Shown here: one piece after another, positions 25,901-36,698 of the stretch
Position numbering within the stretch: the first letter of the stretch is position 1
Layout of the letters: every line of letters starts with the position of its first letter
From: Petrosia ficiformis
Taxonomy: Eukaryota > Porifera > Demospongiae > Haplosclerida > Petrosiidae
Assembly (NCBI GenBank): GCA_947044365.1
Contig: OX345646.1
Location: 995,001-1,059,000, forward strand
Reading direction: 5' to 3'
Length of the DNA: 64,000 nt
The notes under the pieces: model-generated
Seen by the model: the letters and a program-made list of their open reading frames with translations, nothing else
The model's database searches: none
Told to the model about the DNA's origin: nothing
Made by a program: the position numbers and the translations under genes

Positions 25901-27815
25901 CAGTGTTCCCTGTATTGTGGGTTTGTGGCATACACGACTAATCATATTCATGACTCTTCCTGTGTGCTTCAGGGGGAATCTGTACTTTTACAGGCTCTTG
26001 CCCAGAGATAGAACACAGTATTCATTCAGAATATCAATTAACCTTGTATTTCCATCCAACTTCATGAGATAATCTCCCCAGAACACAGAACTACAAGAGG
26101 TGGAATTATTTTAACATTGAAATAAATACCATTAAATATTGTAATACCTGACGTCCCGGTTTTAATTTCAAAACTCTTAAAGCACTGGGAACTACCATTC
26201 TCTTTCTTCTTTCATATTTTGAAGGAATACCCTCACAAACCTGAGGATAGATGTTTATTTAAAAATTATGTAATTTTTATATTTCTATGAATCTTCCAAG
26301 AAAGTCTCTAGAATGGATTGAAAAGATTGAATAGCTACATGTACATATCCTCCATCCCCCAAGTGCTCACAATAAAATCCAATATTGGCAGATTTTTTGG
26401 ACATTTTGCCACTTTGTGTCTAGACAAAACTGCATTTGCCTGGACAAATTGTCTGATTAGTTATATCAACAGTAACCTCATAGTGAGGAAACATATTGGT
26501 CAAATAACTATATCAACAGTAACCTCGTAGTGAGGGAACATATTGGTCAAATAACTATATCAACAGTAACCTCGTAGTGAGGGAACATATTGGTCAAATA
26601 GCTATATCAACAGTAACCTCGTAGTGAGGGAACATATTGGTCAAATAGCTATATCAACAGTAACCTCGTAGTGAGGGAACATGTTGGTCAAAAGCAGTTG
26701 TGGCCTAGTGTCTATATTTCAGCCATAAATAGGCACAGTGCAGGTTTGTGAGCCTTTTTTTCCCTGACAAAAACTTGCTGGTAAAATATTGTTTGTTCTC
26801 ATGTTTCCGTTGGACATGTTCAAAAATCATTTCAAGCTCCCCATGTGTTTGTGTTCACTGTCTCTTGTAAACAGTGGGTATTGGTCCAACAGAAAGTTCA
26901 TACTTTTTTGGTCATAGATTGTAAAGACATTATTATAAACTCCACCCCCACTGCCTAGAATGCATGCAGATACATATATACAATGTATTGCATTTCACAT
27001 TACTTGAGACTCTTATGCAAACTGCAAAGTAATTGAGCTAGAAAGTAGCCTATGAAATTCCCTGATTCTAATTACTTATTAATTTCAAGTACTCTGTCCT
27101 TTTTGGAAATGATTTATTAAAGACCAGAGAAATGTGAACTCTGCAGCATAAACTACATGTAAAATCATTTCTAACTTCAGGAAAAAAAATTCTGGAGACC
27201 ACCCCCTCTTTATCTTCTCAGACATTAAGAGCCAACAGGATGAATGGAGACTCCACCCATTATCTCTTAGACAGACTAGTATCTAACATAACTCACAGTG
27301 AGCCTCTCCAATGCTGCTGATCCTCTCTTAGTCTTGTGTGGTAACATCCCACGGACTGTCCTCCAGAATATCTTACTAGGAGCTCTAAAGTGGAAAGGAC
27401 CTCGCGAGGGTTTTACGTTACATCGCTTACGAAGAAATTTGAGATACTTAACTAGAAAAGCAAAACAATCATTGATTTTAGTGTACAATATCCTCTAATT
27501 GACATACTTTTATTCCTATAAATATGTCCACTGATATTCAGTTCCTCGCATCTAACAATAACGATCTTTTGACCTACACAATCACGTGATAATCATGTGG
27601 CAATATATTAAAACACACTCTCACCTATTAATAGGTTCTTGGCTACCACTGATGCTAATCTACCCAGTAGGTGACCCCTTCCATCTACTATAATCAACTA
27701 CAATAAAATGAATTCACATATCATATACAATTTATTAAAGACAGTAGATATATATAGTTTGATTTCTCTTAGACACATCATACAGTACTGAACGCCTTAC
27801 CGATTGGAATCCCAT
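19938..27815 (-). CDS. RPL13A: 60S ribosomal protein L13a (uL13)
   Basis: Eight exons join to a 203-residue protein, the same length as human RPL13A: 27801..27815, 27625..27697, 27508..27573, 27297..27451, 26148..26240, 26043..26090, 20409..20483, 19938..20024. Recognisable blocks are [101 protein letters not shown] and [19 protein letters not shown]. The protein is a core part of the large ribosomal subunit. The first exon holds only five codons, ATG included. The intron between exons 6 and 7 is about 5.6 kb and holds several transposon relics and 80-bp repeats, long for a ribosomal protein gene. The gene is divergent from Ashwin and probably shares its promoter. I saw no clear intronic snoRNA. 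Identification is secure. Confidence 0.96.
22085..22325. repeat. 80-bp repeat family, three units (RPL13A intron)
   Basis: Three tandem cagtgctccctgtattgtgg-type units inside the 5.6-kb RPL13A intron, preceded by a ccttttt..caggctcacaaaaatt segment that recurs with this family. Confidence 0.85.
22680..23075. repeat. 80-bp repeat family, degenerate units (RPL13A intron)
   Basis: Shortened units at about 22680..22735, 22905..22985 and 23005..23070 share cagtgct.cctg.attatggactacacaact. Some lack the gggtttg segment. Confidence 0.7.
23280..23475. repeat. ttttagttaactaaaa family copy in RPL13A intron
   Basis: Contains tataactaaattacaagtct, cctcttttagtaaggcattg and acttttagttaactaaac, as in the arrays at 12670 and 61945. 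It ends next to the transposon at 23517. Confidence 0.7.
23517..24123. mobile_element. DNA transposon relic with perfect 18-bp inverted ends
   Basis: Left end cagagctaaaaataacat (23517..23534) and right end atgttatttttagctctg (24106..24123) are perfect inverted repeats. They are flanked by a direct duplication ccagta (23511..23516 and 24124..24129). The length is 607 bp, so it is non-autonomous. Inside are a gcgcatgcgca palindrome (23778..23788) and a 44-codon frame (23854..23988) beginning [17 protein letters not shown], possibly a transposase N-terminal remnant. The CAGAG end recalls hAT elements, but the duplication is 6 rather than 8 bp, so the superfamily is left open. Confidence 0.8.
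24362..24825. repeat. 80-bp repeat family, four units in two pairs (RPL13A intron)
   Basis: Pairs at about 24362..24520 and 24665..24825 are near copies of each other, including the cctgctctatgcaactgtg tail, so a unit of about 300 bases was duplicated here. Confidence 0.75.
24867..25477. mobile_element. hAT-like transposon relic with BED-finger remnant
   Basis: Ends tagtgatgggcgatac and gtatcgcccatcacta are perfect 16-bp inverted repeats, flanked by a perfect 8-bp duplication attctttg (24859..24866 and 25478..25485), the hAT signature. It cleanly splits a copy of the local attctttgttttaaa repeat. In the frame from about 25137 the translation contains [17 protein letters not shown], the usual start of a BED zinc finger in hAT transposases, soon ended by a stop; the rest of the transposase is missing. 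A perfect tgcgcatgcgca palindrome lies at 24986..24997. Confidence 0.85.
25600..25970. repeat. 80-bp repeat family, degenerate units (RPL13A intron)
   Basis: Units at about 25600..25680, 25678..25745 and 25895..25965 share tattgtgggtttgtgg and catattcat.ac. They are the last copies before RPL13A exon 6. Confidence 0.75.
26462..26693. repeat. Minisatellite, five units of 47 bp
   Basis: Units start tatatcaacagtaacctcgt at 26462, 26509, 26556, 26603 and 26650 and end in attggtcaaataac or attggtcaaatagc. They are almost identical and lie in the intron between RPL13A exons 4 and 5. Confidence 0.92.
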
Positions 27816-27876
27816 TTTCCTCAAGAAAGGAACATGTGCTCACTATCACTTATGCGCATGCGCGAAGTTTAAAAAA
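27816..27876. promoter_or_regulatory. Compact bidirectional promoter of RPL13A and Ashwin with NRF1-like palindrome
   Basis: Only 61 bases separate the two start codons. They contain tgcgcatgcgcg (27853..27864), which differs from the palindromic NRF1 consensus TGCGCATGCGCA by its last base. NRF1 is known to bind such sites in CpG-rich promoters of housekeeping genes. Both transcripts must initiate within or very near this gap, leaving very short 5' UTRs or overlapping starts. Confidence 0.65.
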
Positions 27877-29547
27877 ATGGCGTCTAAAGCTGTGAAGAAA
27901 AGAGCTTGGGGAAAATCTAAAGAACAAGACAAAATTACAATCATTGAGAACATGGAATTGGAATTACCTGATAAACCAAAGCTTGATGATTCGAGAACTG
28001 TGATTGATGAAGATAGGAAAGAAGTGATTGATGAAGATAGGAAAGAAGTGATTGATTTGCAACATCCTGAAATGTTGAGCAATGAAAGATTAGTGAAAGT
28101 ATTGAGTGAGATGAAAGTATCTATACCAGTTTATCAAAATGGGTCACCGAGTAGAGAGAGATTGATATATTTGTTTCGTAAGCATGTGATCCCTCGACCA
28201 CAACGTAAGAGACGACCCAAGATTAGACATAAAGAGCCAAGTGATTTGATGAGTACTAGTGAATCTGTGCAGTTGGAAACAATGGAGTGGGAGAGATCAG
28301 ATAAATCAAGTTGCTTAGCAACTGAAGAAGACTCAACCTTACAAAGGAAGAGGTTAGTTTAACACTTTTAAAGATGATAGAGATTTTACGAGATGATACA
28401 TGATGTCATGTGTGTTGAGCATCATGCAAGTACGATGTACATTTGTACCTTCTAGTTCAATCCTTCCATAATCTGTGTTGTATTTTTTTATGTCGTGAAT
28501 GTTTCAGATCCTCTTTAAAACAAGTGTATATAGAGAAAAAAGTATCCCTATGATTGCTTTGTGGTGTCCAGCATTCAGTAATCATGGCTAACTTTATCAT
28601 GCCTGAAACACAACAGCCTATTATAGTTATTATTTCGATTATCTACTCTCCTTTCTTTTAAAAACCTTCTAGAACTTTAGAAATATATTTCAGGAAGAAT
28701 AGCCAGCTATTAGTTCCAGTTTCTACATAAGCTAGTAAAGCTACAGCTTTCTTTCTGCTGCTCTAGTCTGTAGAGCTTGAGCGGCAATGAGATCGCGTTC
28801 TATTACGTGCCACGCCACGTCCATTATTGACCGAGCCCCCAGGAATGACGTAACTTCCTTAACTACGTATACAACGCAAACTCGCGTAAGTGACACAAAC
28901 ATATATATATATATATGTATATAAACATACATCAAACCCGTGGGAAAGCAATCATAGGGATGGCCCTACGATATTGCAGTTTCATTTCAATATAAGTGTA
29001 CTTCACCATGGAAACACACTTGTACTAATATTAAATTATATATACTTTTTAATCAACATTCTAATATAAATGTAATGAATTCCTTATATAGGTAATTAGG
29101 TATTATCATTTTCGTCAATACAATTTGTATCATGTGATGCATTTCATGGTTGATTTGCACAGCAATAGTACTCTGAATTTATATTTCGTGCCTTGTATAT
29201 AAATATCGAGTGTAATATTTTATGTTTAAATTGTGTTTCCTCCTGATATCATGAATTTGTTCTCATAATGAGTATATATTTTATCGAGTGTAATATTTTA
29301 TATTTAAATTGTGTTTCCTCCTGATATCATGAATTTGTTCTCATAATGAGTATATATTTTATATTTTAGGAGAACAGAAGATTCAGAATCTCTTCCTCTA
29401 TCCAAACGACCTGTTATTCATACATCACCACCATCACACCCCACACTCACAACTCACACACCAGTACGTAAAATAAAAAGACCAATCCACACTCTGTCTA
29501 GTGAAAAGACTAAAATTATAAGAACTTTTGATAATTTTATTTCATAA
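27877..29547 (+). CDS. Ashwin family protein (C2orf49 homolog)
   Basis: Two exons, 27877..28352 and 29370..29547, encode 217 residues, near the 232 of the human protein. The central block HPEMLSNERLVKVLSEMK, followed by RERLIYLFRKHVIPRPQRKR, matches the Ashwin core (HPELLS...LYVQHAIPLPQR in vertebrates). The C-terminus has HTPVRKIKRP, like the TPVKLKRA block. Vertebrate Ashwin is a nuclear protein studied in embryonic patterning and cell survival; it has been found in the tRNA-splicing ligase (RTCB) complex. The N-terminus is lysine-rich and carries a duplicated 8-codon unit (VIDEDRKE). The start context aaaaATGG is good and leaves 61 bases to the divergent RPL13A start. The intron contains a CCCTATGATTGC-family MITE. 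Confidence 0.88.
28520..28968. mobile_element. CCCTATGATTGC-family MITE, copy 2 (Ashwin intron)
   Basis: The outer acaagtgtatatagagaaaa is followed by atccctatgattgcttt (28544..28560); the right end is aaagcaatcatagggat (28945..28961) plus ggccctac. The interior carries ctttctttctgctgctctag and taactacgtatacaacgc as in the other copies. Confidence 0.85.
29190..29365. repeat. Direct duplication in the Ashwin intron
   Basis: A block of about 75 bases (atcgagtgtaatattttat...gaatttgttctcataatgag) occurs twice in tandem, the second copy ending at the exon 2 acceptor. Confidence 0.75.
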
Positions 29548-30534
29548 TAATTTTATCTTTTCATACTTTTATTTTCATCTTCAAAATTATAAATTACGAG
29601 TCATTTCCTTTCGGTGTATTTTCATACAATAATTTATATATGCACAGGTATTTTAATTTATAAATCATTACACTAGCCATGACCTCCCTATGGGGAAGAA
29701 GCACTTTGTACACTACTAGACTTCTGTGTTAAAAATCAAATGTGTTTATCTTCAATTTGCATTGGAAGTAGTCGACTTGAATACAATAGGTGACTTAGTG
29801 TTATTTTAGTTGAGCTCATAAATAGTATTAATTGTATTATAGATTGAATCTTTTCCTATATCTGAAGTTGAAATGCTACCACATACCAAAAGACTCGAAA
29901 AAATAGAAGCAATAAAGCTAATACATTTACATTATAAATAACAATTATTATTTCATGTTCAATCGTATTAAATTTAATATGTATGTAAAATTATGTAAGT
30001 ATGTATGCATGCATGTATGTATGTATGTATGTATGTATGTATGTATGTATGTATGTATGTATGTATGTATGTATGTATGTATGTATGACTGTAAAATTAT
30101 GTACGTATGTATGCATGTATGTACGTACGTATGTATCTATGTATTAGTGTTGTTTTAGTTAACTATAAACTAAAACCTCTTTTAGCTGCACATTGTGACC
30201 TTTAGTTAACTAAACCATAACTAAATTACAGAACTACTGTAATAAAAATAACTAACTAAAATGGAATTTGGCTAATACAAAAGAACAAATATATAAATAA
30301 ATAATTATAATGATGAAAGATTTGCTAGTGAAAGATATGCATTGATCAGAGTCACATCAATTAATGATGAAGTAGTATTTCGTTTCATCCTCCATTACCT
30401 CCACTTAAATAAAATAAGATGTAGCTAGTGTATGGAATGGTGTTTCAGAGGACAACTTCCTTAGCAAACTTTTTTGTTTTAATATTATACTAGTGCATCT
30501 TCTGCTTGAATTTTAGTTAAATGTGCTTCTGTTA
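29548..30534. repeat. Intergenic region with (TATG)n microsatellite
   Basis: No gene is visible. It contains an uninterrupted (TATG)n tract at about 30010..30087 and a short ttttagttaactaaa family copy at 30145..30265. Ashwin's 3' UTR and the 3' end of gene E probably lie at its borders. Confidence 0.7.
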
Positions 30535-33500
30535 TTACTGATGTTTCTTTAAACAATGTAAATGTTTCATAATTCCAGTAACAATTACTGAATGTCCTGA
30601 CATGGTAGGCGACTGGATTTCTTGTACAGGAATTGTTGTATATTCTGGCAATTCATCTGAAGTTGTGGATATGATAGGTGATTTCCACACTAACGTTTCA
30701 GTATATACTAGTTCTACATCTGCTTGAAGTTTAATTGAATATGCCTCATTTGTTACTAATGTTTCTTTATATCTTGACGATTTATCTGAAGTTGTGGACA
30801 TGGTAGGTGGCCGGGGTTTTCCAGTAACAGTTGCTGAATGTCCTGACAATTCATCAACAGTTGCTAAATGTCCTGACGTTTTATCTGAAGTTGTGGACAT
30901 GGCAGGTGTGGACGTGGCAAATGACTGGGGTTTTACAGTAGTAATTGCTGAATGTCCTGTTACCACTGCTGTGAAATGTTTGAATATAACAATGCAATAA
31001 CTGTCTACAGTAAAAATACTTAATAGTGATACGAATAACTTGTTTTCAAATGACAAGCATCATTCTACTTGATATTTTACAATTATTCGTCTACAACAGC
31101 AATTTCAAAGAACATAACTGAAGCAGTGGATTGAAATTAGACATACCAAAAAAAGAATGGGTGAATATAAATAAATGATGTGCAGGAAAAATGATCATCT
31201 ATGGACATTCTTCTCAGGTTAAGGAAAACGGCATAAATTCAAGGTTTTAAATATTATTTTAAAGTAGTGATGCAATCATCAATAATGGGAACCACTATTA
31301 AATATTAAACCTGGAGTATTAATAGTTTAATTGCTAGCACTTACGACTAGGTGATTGAATGATTAATTGTGAGTTATAAATTCTTTGTAAAACGAAAAGT
31401 ATAAAGGGGGGGGGGGGGGGGGGATTCACAATAGGGAAGTTAACGCTGGTGCGTATGGTCAAGCATGTATTTTCAGTATTATTTAAGTACTCTTACAGAT
31501 TCCATGAGGAAAGATTTGTATGTTCAATGTTTAAGATTATGAAATATAATATACTACACTGATCTATAGATTTAATATTCAGAAATTATATTTATATTAT
31601 TTAATACCTGAACATTCTGTGAGATGCTGTTTGCTTTCCTAAAAAAGAAAGATTTTGTCATAATTATTGTAATAAGAAAACACAACTTCATATTCATTTG
31701 TACAATACATAATGTATTTGTAAGACAGTATGCATAGCACCTCCAAAACATTCAAGGCCCCACCTAGTTCTACGTCCCTGACTGATTAAAATATCTTTCA
31801 CTATAGTTACAAACCTTGGTTTTTAATTTAGATAAGTCCACTGTTATTCCTTGTTTCTTCAGATTTTCTAATACTTGATGATTTGTTAGATCTTCAAAAA
31901 CAGCTGGTAAAAAATGTGGTAGAACTGTATATGTAAGAATAATACATCTCTTCTTTATGTCTGTGATCATCAGGTGAGATGGCCATCTATTAAGAAACTT
32001 CTTATCAAGGAAATCTTTCCAAACATACATGCTTCTGTTTTCCCACGGACTTTGAAGATGGATTTCAAGCTCAGGTAGGCCAATGGCAGAATTTGGAGCA
32101 AGTGAATCTTCTTTTTTGAACACTTCAATAAGAGTATTAAAATTAGATGAAAGGAAGTCTATATGCTTTTTTTCATATTTCTCAATGGCAGTGCTCATTA
32201 AAAATATTTTATTTTCATCATTCTTCACAACCTGTGGAAATAGTTTAATTAATTCATAGTTTAAGTAACCAAGAAACTTCCTGGTTGTGAGGAAATTAAG
32301 AACACCATCTGGAGTCGTTAGTTTCTGTAGTGCATCTGAGTGTTCTTGAACAGCTTGTGTGATATGTCCTCGACACAATAAAAAATCACAGATACGAACT
32401 TTCAAATTGACAACATCTATTCCACTCAATGAGTTAATGATTTCCACTTTCAAATCAGCAAAATCTTGTTGCAATTTTCTTGCTTCTTTAATTTCTTCTT
32501 CTGTGTCACCACTTCTCACTTCTGTACATAGGGTTAGGAATGAAAATAAAGTTAATAATTCATTATGGTATGTATTGTGTTTCATCGATAATTAATATGG
32601 GTCTATATCATAAGGTTATTGGTATCTTAAGGCAGTAGATTGGGGAATAGAGGGTCTATAAAACAAATTGATTTTCAAATTGAAAGTACATAGATGAAAC
32701 AGGAATAGTGAGTGTTTCCTACTTTTGTGTTGCTACAACACTGTATTGACTAGTTCAGAATTAATTGAAGAATGAAGTGAGTTCTCAGTCTAGCATAGAC
32801 ACACTCCTCACAAGAACAGAGGGGCGTAATGTACCAGATTCGTTCCAATTAATGCACCTTTTACAAATAATTATTGTCAAAAAAGGTGCCTAATAACAGT
32901 TATTACTGGGCGGTGCTTCAATTAGAAAGGTGCATAGCAATTAGAAATTTTTACACATGGCAGTTAAACGCATACAGTGTTTAGTTTATACGAGCATTTC
33001 TGGACACCTACAACTGGCGAAGCACTTTAAACTGAAAGGGAACCAAACAACAAACACGACAGATTTGCTGTTGCTGTTATTCATGATCAAGGAATAGTTC
33101 GGCATTATCTTTTGGTCTTCTTTTTGTCTTTTAGGAGATCTGTTCCTTGTAACAAGAAACGGTCTCATCTTTGGGGGCTTGTGAAAAGAAGTCTGTTATT
33201 TTAGATTCCATATCTATGTACATGTGGAAAATTATTTTAACACGCACGCATAATCCTTCTAATTACCTATGCACCTCCCAAAATAACTATACCATGCTGA
33301 TTGTGCATAATTGGAAATATTTAATTACAAAAGTTGCTGACAGGTGCAATCATTAGAGAGGTGGGTTAATTGAAACGAGTACGGTAATTATGATAATCAT
33401 TAATAATGACTTTTAGCAACACGATTATACTTACACCTCTTAAGTACATGTACATGTAACTTCAATCCGAACTACTACTCTCTGTGCAAGACTGTACTAC

Positions 33501-36423
33501 TAGCATTGTTAAGTGTGGTAAGTGAAATCTAACAGGACTAATATGTGGTTCATGACATTCACGTAATTTCAATCCTTCTTAGATACCAATTTTCTGCAAA
33601 GCTTTTAATAACAAGTGTATATAGAGAAAAAAGTATCCCTATGATTGTTTTATGGTGTCCAGCATTCAGTAATCATGGCTGACTTTGTCAAGCCTGAAAC
33701 ACAACAGCCTAATATAGTTATTATTTTGATTATCTACTCTCCTTACTTATAAAGGACCTTGTAGAACTTTAGGAATATATTTCAGGCAGAATAGCTAGCT
33801 ATTAGTTCCAGTTTCTACGTAAGCTATTTAGCGAGCTCGAGCGTGCGTTCTTTTATGCGCCACGCCCTTCAATTGACTGAGCCCTCGGGAATGACGCAAC
33901 TTCCTTAACTACGTATACAATGCATACTCGCGCAAGTAGACACAAGAATATATATATATATATACATTAAACCCCGTGGAAAGCAGTCATAGGGATGGTC
34001 CTACGGGCCATAAAAATAGTTTCCTCTAAGTGATTATCACATATAGATTGACCCATGGAAATCAATCATAGGGAAGGCCCCATAAAAATTACCTACTATT
34101 ATTCTATGGTATACCAATCATTCAGTTACACTTTGGTTAATGAACATACTATAGAATGTTAATATAAGTGTACATATGCATATACAAATTATCTCATGAT
34201 TATCATTATGAAGCAATAATTGCAATAATAATAATCATAATGATTGGTTCAATCAGTGTCAAAGTGATCTTAGTCTTTGAGGGCAATCTTGGACATCACT
34301 CTCAACATACGTACATGTACAATGCCTATACACTTCTTATACTATATATATATATATATATATAACATTATTTTGTGTTGACAAGCCTTTAGGATGTGAT
34401 TGTAGATAAATAAACAGAGAGTATGGGGAAATATTTTGTGGTATATTTGATATACAGTAGTATTACATAGTTCACTTTCCAAGCACTGACAAAATGCAAC
34501 ATGATGTTGACATAATGAAACATTCCATACTGTGTGACCTCAAAATTACTTTATTATTTATTATTACAGACACATGTAATTGTGGATAAAAAAAAAGCAT
34601 TATAAGGTCAAATGTACATGTGTACACTTCTTCACAGTTCCAGTATAGTTACATGTATTCAATGCATACCTCTTGGTACACTGGTTTCAACATAGTCTAA
34701 ATAATTATTAATACCTTTCAGATAGACTACACCAGCATTTGTTGTATAGTGAGGTAGTTGATATGTGACATTATCATTTTCAGCATTTCTAGCTTGCACA
34801 TCCTCTATTGTACGATCAAGAATTGTTGAAAGCAACTCTGGTTTTTTCAAACGTTGACAAAGATGGTGTGTCCATCGTCCCCCATACATCTTTTCACCTT
34901 GTGATTTTAAATTAATTGATGTTGCATATGCGACAAGACAATTTTGAGGGCAATGGAGGTTAAACACTCTCTCTGTACCACGAACAACTAAATCACGATT
35001 GTACTTTAAACAGCAGTCAAAAAAGAAAAGACATTTGCGATATCTTTCATGCTTAATGAAGAAGCTCTCATCTCGTATTTTAACTGCATATTTATATGTA
35101 AATCGAGAGATAATATCATCCTTAATGTATACTACATCTTTTCTGGCACCACCTATCGGTTGCAATGGTAGAACAAATTCACGACCACATTTGTCGATAC
35201 CTCCATGTCCAGCATAATAAAAAGCTATGAAATTATAATTCAAAGGGTATTCACGAAATTTAGCGGCAGCTTCAAGCAGATGGTCTAACTCTGGAAATGA
35301 AGGGTCTGGAACACGATAAACTGCAAAATTTAAATCATCACAAAAAGTATCACATATATTCTTATCATCGACATTGGTACCACCTGGATTACCATACTTA
35401 TCAAAAATCAGGCTAATAACAACAAAGATAATTCCTTGAGCATCTGGTTTGGACTTACATTGCCTGTGTATTTTTGCCTTCATTAGACCTAAATAATTGA
35501 GGTAAACAGTGGAGATGGTGAATGCAAATAAAAACTGTCTCTACATGTACTTTAAGAATTACACCTAGGAAATAGTGTATTGTTATCCCATGTAGCATAT
35601 GCATAAGGATTTAAATGATTGGTTCTGCCATCTGTCATCTAACCTTAGTCTGGCTTGACACATGATGTGAAAATTTACAAAAAGACACACCTAAACATTA
35701 GAAATATTTCAGAAAGAACTTTGTAATAGTTTAAACATCTTCTAAACACATCAGAAAGTTCAAAATTAGTTTATATAATACATACCTTGCAGAGACTAAT
35801 GGTTAGTATTCAATAATCCTTATAAATTATTATCCTGATATGAAAGTGCCTGGTATGTAGTTGCAGTATATAGTTTCATTTTAAGATATCCAAGTATTGT
35901 ACTTCAGTTAAGTAAAATACATTTTAACCAATGTAAAATTTTTACCTATTTGTCTTTGTTGTTCTTTTCGCTGTCTTCGTCGTTCTTCTATTCGCCATAC
36001 TTCTTTTCTCATATTTTCAGTAATATTCTTTAAACGTCTCCGTTTCATCATTATGCTAAAAACAACATAGATACAATCAGGTTTTCTTTCAACCATTTCC
36101 ACAATACTATTCAGTAGTACAACAGCTCCAGAAGAACCCAGTCTCACTTTACGTTTTATTTCATGTCTAGTATCCCAACTAATGATTTCTTTTAGACATG
36201 CCTTTCTTGAAAATTGTAATAAGGTAAGTCGATAATCATCCAGTAGATCACACAGTTTATGACAATAATCCAGAAAAACTTTAATTCCATACCTTGGTTG
36301 GAAATGTAGATCCATAGCAAGGATAGCAAGGAGGTTAGAATGTAGTCTGGCGAGCCACACCCTTCGCTTGGAGGAGGATGTGGCTAGATATTTGGAGTTG
36401 TATCTGCTATACCAAATCATCAC
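30535..36423 (-). CDS. Gene E: CARD-like, C14 caspase-like, unknown-domain, Ser/Thr-tail protein
   Basis: Five exons join in frame: 35946..36423, 34670..35488, 31815..32521, 31608..31638, 30535..30968. Starting at the ATG at 36315 gives 786 residues; the ATG at 36423 would add 36. I prefer 36315 by analogy with gene C. Exon 1 is an all-helical CARD-like domain (YCHKLCDLL...LLNSIVEMVERKP). Exon 2 is a C14 peptidase with both catalytic motifs, His in FYYAGHGG (about residue 218) and Cys in FFFDCCLKYN (about 282/283); the YAGHG/DCC form is closer to paracaspases and metacaspases than to classical caspases. Exon 3 is a domain of about 236 codons shared with gene C (TPDGVLNFL, WPSHLMI, LTNHQVLENLKKQGITV). 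The tail repeats MSTTSDK and SGHSATV units. The join of exon 2 to exon 3 rests on phase only: exon 2 also meets a stop at 34659. Its role is probably cell-death or immune signalling. Confidence 0.75.
31405..31424. repeat. Poly-G tract
   Basis: A run of about 18 guanines in an AT-rich intron of gene E. It could form G-quadruplex structure and is a likely place for sequencing error. Confidence 0.8.
32600..33600. other. Intron of gene E without recognisable features
   Basis: This stretch of the large intron between gene E exons 2 and 3 shows no exon, no clear repeat and only scattered short open frames on both strands. Confidence 0.4.
33611..34017. mobile_element. CCCTATGATTGC-family MITE, copy 3 (gene E intron)
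   Basis: The left side is acaagtgtatatagagaaaa then atccctatgattg (from 33635); the right side is aagcagtcatagggat (to 33996) then cctacgggccataaaaa. The interior matches copies 2, 4 and 5 throughout. Confidence 0.85.
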
Positions 36424-36698
36424 GCTGTGGTCTTCAAAGTATTAAATAAATATTTGACATTGTATAATTTTAATCAAGAGAGATTAAATGTTTAGTGTAC
36501 AGGGAGGTAGTGAATACAAAAGGTGACTATTGTACAAAAAAAAACCACACAAAAAATGACATCTGATGTGGTCACACTCTTCACTGAGCAGGAAGAAGCT
36601 CCTTTAAGTAAAGAGTGTAGCTACATCAAACTATAAAACATGATGGATAGTATTATGATTAGTGATTGATTAATACCCAGTGTAGTTAGTAGCTAGTA

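Noticed and set aside
19938..27815. Box C/D snoRNAs in RPL13A introns, as in vertebrates
   Set aside because: I looked for paired tgatga and ctga boxes with terminal stems on the gene strand in the short introns and found none convincing; the long intron is mostly repeats.
30794..31000. Plus-strand open frame opposite the last exon of gene E
   Set aside because: It is the antisense of a repeated coding tract and has no splice or codon support.
31770..32585. Reading this open frame as a secreted protein beginning MKHNTYHNELL
   Set aside because: A clear tacag acceptor falls just before the region conserved with gene C, and the phase fits the caspase exon; the hydrophobic start is intron sequence. 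The same applies to MQTNLLILLTIILLL at 58455.
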